A stretch of DNA of 64,000 nucleotides from positions 16,893,189-16,957,188 of the forward strand of contig CM022675.1 of the NCBI GenBank assembly GCA_012295275.1. Direction: 5' to 3'. Under the pieces are notes generated by a model, which was given only the letters and a program-made list of their open reading frames with translations, ran no database searches and was not told the origin of the DNA. The translations under genes were made by a program, and so were the position numbers. Below are positions 14,501 to 29,500 of this stretch, one piece after another (the stretch's first letter is position 1; each line of letters starts with the position of its first letter). The stretch is from Chrysomallon squamiferum (Eukaryota; Mollusca; Gastropoda; Neomphalida; Peltospiridae).

Positions 14501-17500
14501 CCAATAATATATCCAAGTAGGTAAAAAGCATTGATTTCCAGTCTTGTACTAAATACAAACAGAACAAATAATATATCCAAGTAGGTAAAAAGGATTAAAA
14601 TAACTTTTTATTTCTTCTAACACCCCCACCCGAAAAAAAAGAAATCTTATTATTATACTTCTATTAATAAACTGAAAAAATATTAATGTTAATTACAGCT
14701 TCTAAGTTGACAAGGTCAAGGTTAATATTGGTTTTAGTTCTGGTTTTATTGGGATAATTTATGCAGAACTGAATGTATTGTTGGAGCATCAAAGCAGCAA
14801 TATTGAACAGGAAAGCATGTCACTCATTGGCCAACCTAATCAAAACAACGTTGATAGTGTTTTAATTTCAATAATGAGCAAAGTTTTACAGAGTATAGGA
14901 CAAAACTGGCATAAACCGAAAATGGGTTACATAAGGATGATTTTATGTGAACTTGAAGCAAAAGAAATCGTGATTTGCCAATTTGGGTACTGTTATTTAC
15001 ATTAAAACATTTATAAAATAAAATAAAATAACTAAACCAAATCAATTCAAATTTTTTATTACTGGATTACCTCATTTCAACTCCAAGCCATAAAATACAG
15101 ATATCCCCAAAATCTGTTTTCTATTTTTTTTTTTTGATCTGTAAAATATTGAAATTTGAGAGGGTTTGTGTTTTAGGTGATTATGATACAGATAAAAGAA
15201 TGAACCTACATTAATAATTCAGAGTGGCCAATTTAATACAAAATTAAAATGTTTAAAATAGGCATTTATATGATTTAGATTTTGGATAACATGTCTAAGA
15301 TAAAAGGCAGTTTGGTGGGAAATACCAAATTAAGACACTTTACTTTGTAATTTATTCAAATATAATCATAGAAAATTTTATTTTAAAAATTCAATGACAA
15401 TGAAAAAATATATATATTTTAGATATGGTAGTTATTTCCATGAATTAAGTTTTGTTGTAGAATTTGTAAACTTTAGTGTGTTCACTGTAGAATATTTAAA
15501 ATAGAACAAAAAAAGTATTAAATTTAGATTTTTTCATTATTTTTTTTTTAAATTAGTGGTGACCATGTTAAACAATACCTTGAAGAATTTCTCCAAGAAG
15601 TTGATAAAATGTGTCATCAACAGCTTCAAGACAGTTCTGGAATGCTGCAGTTCTGCTTGATGGTTATTCAGTGTCTTGAGGTACAAAATACATTCATTGC
15701 AATTGTATTAGCTAGTTCTGTGGAGATAAGTAAAAATAATGATGTGAGCATTGTTTAAAATTTAAAGAATGCCTTTTCAAGGTAATCTAAGAGTAAACAT
15801 CATAACAGTCACTAATATTCTAGTTTTAGATAAGGAAATCCTTAGTATTTTGACTAGTTTGATTACCATGAAGTGAAAATTCAATCAGTGTTGTATAAAT
15901 CTGTGCCAGTTTGTGAGACAAGCAGAAATTTGACGGTGAATGGTTGATGGCTGCTGACATTGAAATAAGACATGCTCTAAAGGACAGGACCAAAGAAGGG
16001 AAAGGTTAGGGCCATGTTAATGTGGCGATTTTTTGTGCCTGGAGGTATTTGGTAATTTGTGTGCCATGGTGTTATCATGGTGAAAGCACAAAGCATCATC
16101 ACAGTGTCCAAAAGGCACAGCATTGCTGCCAAGATATTTCATGATAGTACTGATCAACTGACACATCCACTGACAATGTGCAATGATGTTTGACCTGTAA
16201 CTGTGATACTGATGCCACATTGTGTTGCATTTGTCATGAAGTCCAATGTGAATTTGGATTCATCAGAAAATATGACATTACTCCATCGCTGAATATTCTG
16301 ACATGGTTCATACTTCTTTTCAGCTTATGCAATCAGTTTGTCCAGAATTATAAACGTGAAATGGAATATCCCTTAACATTTTTTATAGTATAAATGCTTC
16401 AAAGTGAAACTTTTTTGTTTACAGAATCAGCTTTATGAAAGTGCTGCAAAGGAGAAATCAGATGAGAATGTTATGAATATTGTTATACAGTCACTAATGA
16501 CAGCAGTTCAGATAATTGAGTTACCAGCTACCAACATGCAGAAATTATATGCTATTGCTCATGCAAGGTTTGGTTTGGTATCTGTAGCCAAATATCTTCA
16601 AAAAGTCATAGTTGAAAAAACAGACACAGTTTCATCTGTCTTCGACAAAATGATCGAGCAAGCCAGAAATTTAATACAAAAGGAAAACTTTGAATGGCCA
16701 AAGTAAGTTGGACAAAATGTTTAAACAGCCCCACCAATAACCCCTCCAACAAATAATCCAGTTTTCATTTATTCATCATTGTCCTTACTCTTGTGATTAA
16801 CAGATAATATACCAGTTTCACAGTAACGAGTAAGAAATTATAATAAAATTACAAACAAAACAAAAGTCTGATAAAACTTACAGTCTAAAATTAATATTTC
16901 ATACACAAAGAAACCAAACGTTCATAAATACTGAACATTTTTTTAATCTGCATAAAATAAATTAACTGTAAACATCACACATATAAGTTACATAAAGGAT
17001 ATTTTAAGAATTTCATATTGACAAAGTGTAACTGAAAAACTAACTGAAAATCAATGGTACATATATATATATATATATATATATTTGTTTTTTTTTTTTT
17101 CAGAAAAAGCACAAATGAATTAAGATTATATTTCATTTACCTTGAACTATATAATGAAGAATAAACAGTTAGATGAGACCACTTTTAAAAATAAAAAAAG
17201 AACATGAGTTGAAAGAGGCTAATTATGCACTTGCAAATTGTTTCTGTGTTTTTAACCTATATTTTTTTTTATTAAAATTTAATTTTGAAACATTTGCTTT
17301 CGATTTTTAATTTTCTTAGCTGTAGATTCAATGATATATATATACTGATAATTATCATAAATGTGAAGTTTGTAATTGTCAGTTAATTGTTACATTGGTG
17401 TACTAAAACGTAAAAAGCTTTTTTTCCTTCCAAAAAGAACATTTTTAGTGAAACAACTCTGCTGGGAACATGGAAGTGACAGCTACATCACCATTTGTCA

Positions 17501-20500
17501 GTGGAATGGAATCCCAGCCATTGCTCTCGATGAAGATGTAAGTATCTTTGTTTAAAAAAATTATAATTGTGGTAGAAAAGGATGTTCCTAAGGAATAAAA
17601 GAAAAGAGGGTAATTTTTCTCTCTGAGCTACCTTCAACAGGTTTTTGAGGTAAGGTGTGTTAAATTTTTAAGTTCCAAATTAAAAACAAAGTTATTCATA
17701 GATACAGTTAAATGTGATTGTTGTTATTATTTTTTTATGATTTATTCTAGAAAAGCATCACGTTCAACTAATCGTTTGATGTGATTGATAACTGCTTATT
17801 TTAACTGTATCAATTCTCCATGTAGAAGATTTGATAGACAAATGTTATAATAGTAATGAGGTCATGCAGCAAAAATAACAGAAATGTTCAACAAATACAA
17901 AGAGAAATAATTATTAATAAGCTGTTTCATTATAATAGTTTTATTATCAGTTCATTCTTATTTTAAATCATTTGTTTTTCAGATGAAAGAATGTGTCGAC
18001 AGATTCGTAGTTTATCCTGACTATAAGAAAATTCGGGACATTATATATAAAATCTCTCTTAATGAATCTACTGAATTTGAAAATGAACTGAATGTAAGTA
18101 TATCATATTATCAAGTTAAAACTGATTAAAAAAAAATAATAATAAATAATATTTTAAGAAATGAGTGTATCTTTGTGTTTACATTCACACCCCATTCACC
18201 CCTGAAGTTCACCAGGATGATGCTGCCTATCTGCTGATACAAGTTTTGAAAGTTTCTCATGTTTTTATTCAAATATTATATGCCTTGTATTAAGAATTTT
18301 TCTCTCTGTGTATTTGTTTAATATTTGTTACTCCATATGTAAACAACTTTATTTCAGGAAACTGGCAGTCAACTGAAAGAAATGTATTTGTTCCTTTCTG
18401 TCTACCGTGCAGTGACACTGAAATATGTGGCTGAAAATGAAGATTTGGTATGAAATACACATTGCCAGTTACCATTTTAAACTAATGTAGTTATTTTATT
18501 ATATTCATACCTATAGATAGACAGATAGATAGATAGATTCTGCAAAAACCAGCCTGTAGACTAATCTGGATTTCTACATAAACTAGCAAAGTCCCATCCA
18601 GCATTTGTTAATCTTTTATGAACCAAACCTAATCCAGAAGCCTGTCTACTTCAGAATCCATGTGTAAATTCCAGAACAAAAGAACAGTTTACAAAATAAT
18701 TAGCATTGCTAACAATGGCACACACTTTTGTAGTACAATCACTTCTTAAACAATGATGACAGTTTGTACATAATGAGATGAAATGATCATGCTTATTTGA
18801 AGGCTTAATTAACAATGATGCCATGCTTCTTGTAATTACTATATGCAGCTAGATGAACAAGATTATTATCAGTGTGTATTGATGCCTAAGTGAATTGAGT
18901 CATTTAGTTTTGCATGTCGTATTAGTTGCAGTGGCAGAGCAATCTAAAACACAGCAATGTATCAAATTTCAGTGCAGTCTGAAGTGAAATTAATAGAAGA
19001 GTTTTCCTCAGATCCACAAAGTAAACAGAAAGATTAGTTATGCAATTTAAAAATTACCTCTACCAGCAGTTGTACAAAACCAACATTTCAGCAGAGAGAA
19101 CTGACAGACAAATTCAAAAATTCAAATGAATAGACAATACCCACAAATCATTGTATACTGACGTTCTTAAAATGAAAAAACAAATTGAAACTTTTGCTGC
19201 TACTGTTGAAAGTTGACTTTTGCAACCAATGCTAAACATTGATGCAATGACAGAGGAGTTTGCTTTGGAGAGAAATGTGAAAAGAAAATGTAGTCAATGA
19301 TGACAGACTATTTCTCAGCTGGCACTTGTAATAAAACTCATTCCAATTTCATGTCAATTTAATCTTGATGACTTTATTATTGCCCTCATAAACTTTACCC
19401 AAGCCAAATTTATTTCACATACTTTTATCTAGACATTTTTCCTTTCTTTTGTGGAACATAATAGACTTATATATATATATATTATCCAATGTGGCCTTGC
19501 AAAGACTAATTAATGCATTTTAACTATATCTCTATTTATGAGTTTCTGTTTAAAATCCTGAGTGAAATTTTGCTTTGAATCAAACAGAGTTGGTTCAAGT
19601 TTCATGCATGAATTTAGTCCTTTAATTTTTTTAATCTATTTATTTATGTTGGTGACTGTTTTCCTATTTAGAAAGCAAACATTCCCTGCATGATTTCAGG
19701 AAAGCATTTCCAAACTTTAAGCACCACAGAACAGTTCTTTGCAGTATTTCTGTTATTCAAACAGATCAGTGAATCTGGATTCAGCATTTCAGAACTGAAG
19801 GCACAGAAAACAAATATGCTGTACAGTTTGCAGACATTTAGACATATGCAGCTTTAGGATGTTAAATGTTTTGTGCAGATTGTTACATGAGTGAAACAGA
19901 AAGCAAATGTGAACATCATTGGCTTTTTGAAGTTAGTTTCAAAGTCCTTTTAGCCAATACACTCATATTAATATATAACTAAATATATAATTAAGCCTAT
20001 ATTTTAATAAATTTCAAGTCTGCAGTTGTTTATACTGTAAAATAACAGGAATTTCAGTGGCTTTATATTTCATTTGTTTTAGGACAGAGCTAAGAATGCC
20101 ATTAAAAGATTTGTTGACCTCACAGAAAGTATAACAGACAAGGTAAGTTTATTAAGTGAAAAAATATTTTATACATAAAATTCTAAAAAGATTGATGGAT
20201 ACTTCCTGTACATACTGTTCTTCTTAATCCTCAGTAATTTTTAAAAGTGTAAACTGTTCTTAGTGCTGTATTAAACTAATTTGACAAGGATCTGATGTAA
20301 ATGATAATTATTATATTTTCACCTTCTAATTTGTTTCATAGGATCTTCTTCAGCGTCTGTTGGAGAACAGGTTTGGACAACACACTCCAGTTTTGAATGT
20401 ACAGACAGGTCAGAGACTGAGAGATCAAAGCATTCTCTGCTTACTTTTTCATTTGTCACTTGTTCTCAAAAATTGTCAGGAAATCAAGAACTTTATCTAT

Positions 20501-23500
20501 CCATTGATTGCTATGGCTACAGATCCAGCTAATTTCACTGTAAGTGTGATCCTGGTATCTTTTTGTTTTCTTTTTATTTGTTTTAAATTATATTTTACTA
20601 GCTGAGTCATAGAACACTTGTCAAGTAGAAATATGATCACAAAATGTCTTCATTAGTGAACCTGTTCAGTCATTCAGGCCAAACTGCAAAATGTGTAAAT
20701 TCCCTTTTATTTTTCTAAATAGCTATTAAGTGCATAGTTCAATAATATTTTAATTTCTGTCAACATATTATGCAAAATGGTTTTGACAGTCAGCAGGCAA
20801 ACTGAAATATTTTATAAAATATTTAGAGAACTGTGAAATATGCATAAATCCAATATGCATAAAATGTGACTTCACAGAAAATATTAAGCACTTAAATAAA
20901 ATTAATAAGAATATTATTTATTTTTGATTTTACAAGCTAACTGGGATATATATTTCTTTGATATTTTTTTTATATTGTATTTCATGACATGTGGAAATAC
21001 AATACCATAAAAAAAAAACACTTAAGATACAGTTAATGTTTGTTGGAGAAAATCCCTTGCAATTAGGGGCAGTGAATTGTCATATTCCAGATAGTGCACT
21101 GATATCATAAAAGTAACATGTGGTGATATAAAATTTTCCAAGATTATATACAGAAGTAACATATTACTTCATGAAACACTTTATATTTTGATCACAGTGT
21201 TGTCCTCATTAGTGAAATAATATTTTTTTTCATCCTCAATAACAAAAATTTTATACACCATATTATGGATGGGTCATGTTAACTAGATCCAGTTCTTAAA
21301 CTATGGCAGGCATTGAATTCCCTTCACAAATTGTATGGTTATTTCAGCCAAAGAAACAACACAGAAGTAATGATACTTTTCCTTCTGTCTGCAAGTTTCA
21401 GAAAGAACAATACCTGTTTGTTGAAATGAAGACCAACATTATCAACTTGATAATTTTAAATGGATGGATTAGGAACCAGAGTTTTCATCTTATAAAGAAA
21501 ATAATGTTTGAGCAATAGCAACCTTTTACATCAATATGATCATCTGTTATTAATAAAAAAGGTTATAAAATTTATCTGGCACAGAAACATAGATAAAATA
21601 ATTTTAATCATTAGATTTGCATGGTAGGAATCTTTTTGATATGCATAAGAAATGCTCTGAAACCAACGGTCTGATACCAGACAGTATTACAAGACAATAA
21701 GAAAAGAAAGTAAATAATTCAGTGAAATATTTGGATTATTTCAGTAGTTTACTGGGATGTTTGGACCAGACTTATAAATAGTTGGAAAAGCTAATAATGT
21801 GCTTCATGTCAGATTAAGCATCCTTTAAAGCAAGAATATGATCCAGATTCCCTGCAGTTAAATGAACACAAATGTGATGTTACACATACCTGTAACAATA
21901 TTGAAGGAATACTCATTCTTGTTTATTTCCTTCTTTTTTTCATGAATTGCTTTTAATAAATATATATATGATGTATTCTTCAAAACTATTTCCTTCTTTT
22001 TTTCATGAATTGCTTTTAATAAATATATATATGATGTATTCTTCAAAACTATTTCCTTCTTTTTTTCATGAATTGCTTGTAATAAATATATATATGATGT
22101 GTTCTTCAAAACTATTTCCTACCAAAAAATATTTAGCATTGATAATTGATGTTTAGGGCGTGCACACTAAAACTGCCAGGTGACAACTTCTTATTGAACC
22201 AACAATAAATACTATATACTTTCACAATTAATTATTTCTAATTGATCCATATGTTATTAGCCTATTCCTAACATGATAATATATATAGATATTAAAAGGG
22301 CAACACAACTGTAATTTGACTTAAAACAGCCATATCTTCTTCTTTTTATAGTTGATATGTTGAATTCTTTGGGTTTTGTTGGGACATTCATATCTGCATT
22401 AAATTGTTTATGCCTTTCATTCATGTTTCTATCTGATCTAGTTACAAAGATTTGAAGAAAATAGATTTGGTGGTGACCATCTTGGATTTAGCCTCTTACC
22501 ACAAACTGCTCAAGGGTGAGAAGATGTCACCCGACAATTTCACTATGTGTTTGCTCTAAACATCAATTATCAACAACAAAACACTTTAGACACCAAAATG
22601 AGAGTAAGCACAAATATGGTATTCATTTGTTGGACTATTATGATATTTGCAGATATTATATTCAGTTATTTTTTGTTTGTTTTTGTTCTTCTATTTTTAA
22701 TGCCATTTCTTCTAAATTATAGGATGCTTTTTTGCCAACAATGCCACAGGAGGATTTGGCAGTGATGCTTAAAACTGTTCATCAGGTGCAGTCGCAACAA
22801 CAAGCTAAATTTTATAGTAAGTACATGTTTTATATGGTGAACATAGGTTGAAAAAACTACCGAAAATATTTCCTTCTTTATTTAAAATTAAATATTTTGA
22901 AATAAAGGCTGATATGTATTTTTATTCACTGTCTTACAATTATGATGATCAAACTGTAATTTAATTGAACATAAAATAATTGTTAAAACTTTGGAGGATG
23001 TAAATCTATTTGAAATTTATTTATTTAATTGAAGATTATTCTTCTTTCTTCTTCTTCTTCTTCTTCTTATTATTATTATTATTATTATTATGATTATTTT
23101 GTGATGTATAAAAATTTAATTATTTAAAACTATTAATCTGATATATAATACTCTTTTCCATAGTTAAGGTAAGGACTTTTCAGGCATTTGTGATACTTGT
23201 CATTCTTATTTTTTTTTTTTTTTTCCTCACAAGTTTTGATAATAAATTCAAATAGAATGTTGACCATTTAATGGTAAATTTATAGAGTGAAGAGTGACAG
23301 CTCTCGTGTTCCTGATAGCAACATTATGTTATGCCAGTATTTTGAGCACTGTTAAATGAAGACAATAATTATATAACTACTTGGCAATTTAACAAACACA
23401 GCAACAGAAAGATAAATATAAGTACTGTTATTTCCAGACATGTTTACAAAATATTTTGCTGCTCCTAATTTGAAAGAAACTGAAGCTATCTTTGTAAAAG

Positions 23501-26500
23501 TATTTGAATTTCCTTTTGTATAACTGTGCAACAAAAAATTAGGTTTGAGACATACATTTTTGTTATGTGACACACACATACATACACACTTTATTATTAA
23601 AGTAAATTAGGATACTTTTAAAATATATTAATTCTTTCATGATAAAAACATTAAAAAGGAGTTGGTTCAAGTTTTATTTTTATTTTATATTATTTTAAAT
23701 TATTTATTTACTTATTCTTTTTTATTTCTTTTTTATCTTTTTTTTAATTTTATTTATTTATTTATTTATAGTTATAATTTTTTTTTTTTTTTGTATATTA
23801 ATTTATTTACATATTTTATTTTATTTATGCCTCAATTTAGAAAATAAGTCATATAATACACTAGAGTTAAATAAATTATATGTTTTTATTTATATTTTAT
23901 CCATTTCAGGATGTCCAAATGGCCATGTGTACTGCATTACTGAGGTTTGTTTTTACTGCTACTAAAATGTCTGTATGCTTGAAAATGTATATTCATTTAC
24001 TCAAATGTTTTTGTTCTTAGACAGCTAAGCCATCAGCTTCATTTTTCTTTTTACTTTTCTTTTTAAAGTAAAATTTGATCCACAGGATCAAGGATTTAAG
24101 ACAAATAAGTGAAAGCTAAATGTCCTTGGTTAAATTCTTTTTCTTAATTAGTATTTCTTTTGCTGATTTATAAATTTATAACAGCAACAATTTTTTGATT
24201 TTTCCTAATTTCAGTGTGGCATGGCAGTCTCAGAAGATAAATGCAATGAATGTGGTGAAAAAATAGGTGGAGTTTTGCATGAACCATTTGAAGGAAATGT
24301 GCTGGATTCAGGGTACTTATGAATGTTATGTTTTTTTAAATTAAGTCTCCAACCTTATCAGAGTGATTTTATGCATTGAAATAAAAAACACATTATTAAG
24401 TCTTATTTTTCAAATTTGAAGTTTAGTCTTTTCATTTATTAACTTTATTTAACTTTATTACTTTGACTTACCAAACTAAGAAAAACTGAAGTCACCTGCT
24501 TTAAATATTTACCCTGTGTCTTAGGATTAGAGAAAATCTGATTTCCAGTTATTTATCTTACAATTAAAAAAAGGCATTGTAATCTCCTTAAGAATTAGTA
24601 ATTATTTGTTCAAAACCATCCCATATTACTGTAAAACTTGAAAGAAATAGTGTTGAAAAAGCTTTATTATAATTTAATATTATTTCACAACATTTATTTT
24701 AGAACTGATCAGACAAAAAAAGGCCATTGCCTTGGTGATTCCAGCCAGAGATCAAACATCCCACTACCTGAACGTAAACTGAGTGGGGGGGCGTGTGCTG
24801 TGTTCAGACTGCTCACTCACACAGCCCTGCTCCTGGGCTGTGATGTCAACTTAGAGGTTAATTTATTAAACCTTATTAGCAAGAAACAAAACCCAATCTC
24901 CAAGTCTGTTATAAAAAATAATTATTCTGACAGGTGAAAAGAATTTTTAAAAAGAAAGTAAATATTTGACATAATGGACATGCTGTGTTTGATGGAAAAA
25001 CACAGATAATATTGGCTTTTGCACTGAAATGACAGTTATATACATATTTGAACAATTTGTTGTTTATGTTATAGAATGTTGCTTCACTGATGAACCCTGT
25101 TTGTTCAGGGTTCAGTTTAAACGTATAAAATGTCATGTTAAAACAAACATAAATTGTGGTATTGAAGTGATGCTGGTTTAAAGTATGCTTACTTGTTGTT
25201 AAAGGGTTTCACTGAATTTAACAAGCTGCTATATTCTGTATTAGAGATTTCTGTTTTGGTGAAGATAATTATAAAATAATACATTTTGCTTTGAACATAA
25301 GTTTAATTTAATTAAAGCAAAAATGTTTTGCCAACAAAAGAGTCTAACTATGATCTACAGCTATTGGTATGTTATTGTCTTACAGAAAGTTGCTTCAGTG
25401 ATAACTCCTGCTGTACCAGATGTACCCCTGTTTCTATGGAATCACATTCTGAAAGATATAGAACAACTTCACAAAGGTTTTGGGAAAAACGTGGATGACA
25501 TTTTCTTGCTGCTTCACTTCCTGCTTAGTCAAATCGATGATGAGAAACAAGGTGCATGATTTTAACATATTTAGTTTTCATCACTGACTGATCAAATCTG
25601 TATTTATTTCATCCTTGTCCTATTCCCTTTACATCTTTTCTGCTTTAATGCAAATTACTTTCATTTAATTATTTTTGAAGTGACAATGTTCACTTCCAAA
25701 TGGATTCTTATTTGTTTTGAAAGTATTTCAATTTAGTTCTGTGAAAAAAAGCCTTAATTCAATTATTTGTAATATATTTAGTTTAATTGGATGTAATGCC
25801 TACATGCATTAATGGATTTCTGTTTCATAAATTCAGTAGAGGGGGTTCTGATAAATATTAATTATTTCTTTTTGCTGATAATATTATCATATTTTAAAAG
25901 AAAGTGAAGGTAAACTTAATCACTATTTAACAGTAGTTTTTCTCTGTTACTGATTGTGCTAAGTTTCTAAATTTGACTGGCTGCTCTAATTGTGCATTCC
26001 ATTAATTTTTTCTGTTCATTCTAGTATCTCCCTAATCTATGATTTTAGCTAATTAAACTCATATTCCAAAATAACATTGTTTTAAACTGTCTGTGTAAAC
26101 ACTCATTCCTTGTTGTCATACCTTTACCAGACATTGTGACCATGGGATGAAGTGTCAAAATACAGAGCATTTAATGCAAGTTCACTTAATTCTGTGCATT
26201 GTGCAGTACTGAGTTAGATGTGTTTGTTCAAATATTTTACAACTGTTTTAATGTTTTAAAAAAAAATAGTAATCATTATTATTATTTTCTTTCAAAATAT
26301 CAAGACATTTCTGTCCCAGCAAATCCTGTCATGTTGTCATCTAAAGAAGAAAGAGAATCTTGGGAGGAAACATTTGCTGATGTTTTTATTTATCCAGTTT
26401 TGCAGGTATTGCTATGTGAAAACAATTGAATAATATTTAAAAAAAAATAAAATAATAAAAAATAAAATAAATAAATAAATAAAAACAAAAAAAAAATTAC

Positions 26501-29500
26501 AGATTTTTATTAAAATATCTTGTTCATATGTTTTTATTAATTCTTGATAATCACTGACTGCTGAAATGTGTTAGTGGTACTGACCTAAGTGTAATGGCCA
26601 TAATAAATATAAATAAAACTGTAAGGAGGTAAATTGTAATACCAAAATTATAAATTTTTCTTATGACATTTTCAGGATATGAACAACCTGATACCAGAAT
26701 TAACTAAAACAGTTGAAAAAGGTAAATTAGTATCTTTTGGGTTTTAGTACTGATAATTTCATAATTAAGGGATCAAAAATGTATCATAATTCCTTTAAGA
26801 TATGTTTTTCTGTGGCTATATTAAACTGTCCAACTAAAGTATCATCACCCCTATGTCTAATATGTTAGTAACTTTGATGCATCTGTAAACTTTTCAACTC
26901 CCAAATGTGTTTTCCATCAGTGCATTCTGTAATTAAAAAATTAGTTAATAGTTTGTATGATAGACAACCAGAATAAAATATGTTACTAATGGTGAGAACA
27001 GTAGAGACAATATGGTCTGACCACAAGCAAAGTATAACACCTTCTCAATATTTCCTTTATTGAATCTTAAATAAGCATCCCCCCTGCAAAAAATACAACA
27101 AGTAAACAGAGTAATTACCTTTCCCCAACAAGTTTGCTCACTTTCCTTTACCTTGCTCATTCCTGTACTAGACTTGTCCAGATTGGCCATACTTACAACA
27201 ATGGATCTTCATCTGGTTCTTCAGATCTTCTCTCCTTGGCAAAAGTGAGGAAGTAGATTTGTTGACTGTTTTATTTTTAGACAAAATGATGATACATGTG
27301 ATTTTCAAATTAATAATTCTTCTTCTTTTGATGATCCTTCATCTTTTGCAATGATTTGTTCTTTCCTTCCAATGAGCAATTTAGAAAGAAATTCCAGTTG
27401 GTTTCATTGAGCTGAATTTTGTAGGTCATTAGGTGGTTAAAAGAAAAGATAATCTTTGCTAATTTTACTGAATGTCACAGTTCCTTACTAAAATGTTTAT
27501 TATTGGGATTTCACATGTTTTATTTTTGGGTTTATTGAAGATTTACTGGGGAAATATATGTATGAACCGGAAACAACTCATGATCTGGAATCTGTGGCAA
27601 AGTTACATGTTACTTGTGATGTTTGGCGTTACCATTCCCGCATCACACTGGATCATTTTCTACATGAATTCCAGGTTCAAGTGGGGAAAACACAAAGAAT
27701 GGAGTCTAATTCGGTATTGGAACTGTTTTATACTCAGGTAAATAGGTTTAGTTAGTTTATTTTTCAGTTTTTCATTTCATTTCTGTGATTTTTTAATTGT
27801 TTTTAAAAAGAAAGATTGTTCATTAAAGTAATTATTTCTAATTTTCAGAATTACTTCCTTCAGCTGATGCGGTACATACCAAGTATCCTAAAGCTCCAGG
27901 GCCACTTAATAAAGTTATTTCAACATCGACTGGACAGAGCAGAAGCTCACAAAATGACTGTTAAAGATGTTCTCAAAAACAAAAGTATGACTTAAATTAC
28001 TGTATAAATATGAACTATTAACCTATCATTATAATTTAATAACCTTAAACTAACAAAAGACAGAATAAAAAAATGGAAAGATGAAAGAGTTATAGATTCC
28101 TTTTGCTTTTCTTTTTCAGATCAAGGAATCAACATGCAGGAACTATTTAATGACTTTGTTGCAGCCTGGGAAGGCACTAGAGAAATGCTGTTGGATTATG
28201 GTAAAGATCCAGAAAGCTGATGTTACTGAGACTTAACAATGAATCACATTAAGATTTTTTTTTAATATGTATGGCAGTATATGTGAGTCAGTGAATTCAG
28301 ATAAAATTGACTGAATAATTTGGGATCTACTAAAGTTCAATAATTTGTATTAAATGTTATTGGTATTTTAAAAATAAGCGTTTGACTAATTTATTTTTGC
28401 CTATACTTATAGTTACTATGGAATAAAAATTAACTTTAAAAAAACATATAACTTTTTATTTGTCTTCTGCTTACACAGTGTTTGTAAAAAGAGTATTTCA
28501 TTAGTCAGACAAAAACATTCAAGGAGAAATAAATTCTGATCATTAAAACTACACAGAAGCAAATTATTAATATTTTATTATTTAATTAGTATCATAGAGT
28601 AATGATCTGACTGAAATGTTTTGGGTTTTTTCAGCATGTCGTTGTATTAATGGCAGTATAATCAGACTTCCAGAGGAGTACAGAAATAAAACAATTACAC
28701 AAGATTGTCAGCTTGCCTGCCTGTTGCCATCTACCAGTGGGCCAGGACTGTGTTCATACATTCTGCTGGAATTCTTTCTAAGGAAACACAATTCATTTCT
28801 TGATGACTACAGTAGAGTTACTAAACAAAGGTTTAAAATATGTGTATTTTTGTTTGAGATGTGCTGAAATAAATATTTGCTGTTTGACTATATTTTAGTT
28901 TTAGCCAACTTTCCTGTTTATGTTTCTTTGCTGAAAGATTTCTGCAGATTATATAATAAAAGAATGTTATATAATTTGTTTCTTTTTTTTCCCAGTATTT
29001 AATTTTGTGCAATGGAGAATAGTTAGAATGGATAGTTAATATATGTGAAGTAAATGGATAGATATGGTGTGTCTTCAGTCATTATATTATCAAATTAATT
29101 TACATCTTTTTTAAACAGGATTCCCACAGTTCAAGTGAAAGACCTGAAGGTAAATCATCTCATTTGTTACCATCCAGAGAAAGATTTGCTGCCACTGGTT
29201 CTAGCTAACTGTAACTATTCCTTCAAACTGGGCGAGGGAACAAAAGTGGAATATGACTTTGATGGTTTTGAACAACAGCTGATAAACCATGTGTTACAAG
29301 CCAAGTCCAAAGTGGACATGGAATATGGTATTATTCCAGTGAGTATGCTACAAAATTAAAAATTGTTTCAAATATATTTTAACTTATGTTTGAGTTACAT
29401 TTTAAAATTAAAATAAAACATTTTTAAATTAACATGCTGACAATTATAAAGTTTATAAATTTCTTTTATTGCTTATTGATCGGATTGCGTTAAAAACATA

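Noticed and set aside
21858-22156. Open frames on both strands repeating IHEKKKEI or INIYMMYSSK
   Set aside because: Artefact of a 63-bp repeat unit divisible by three.
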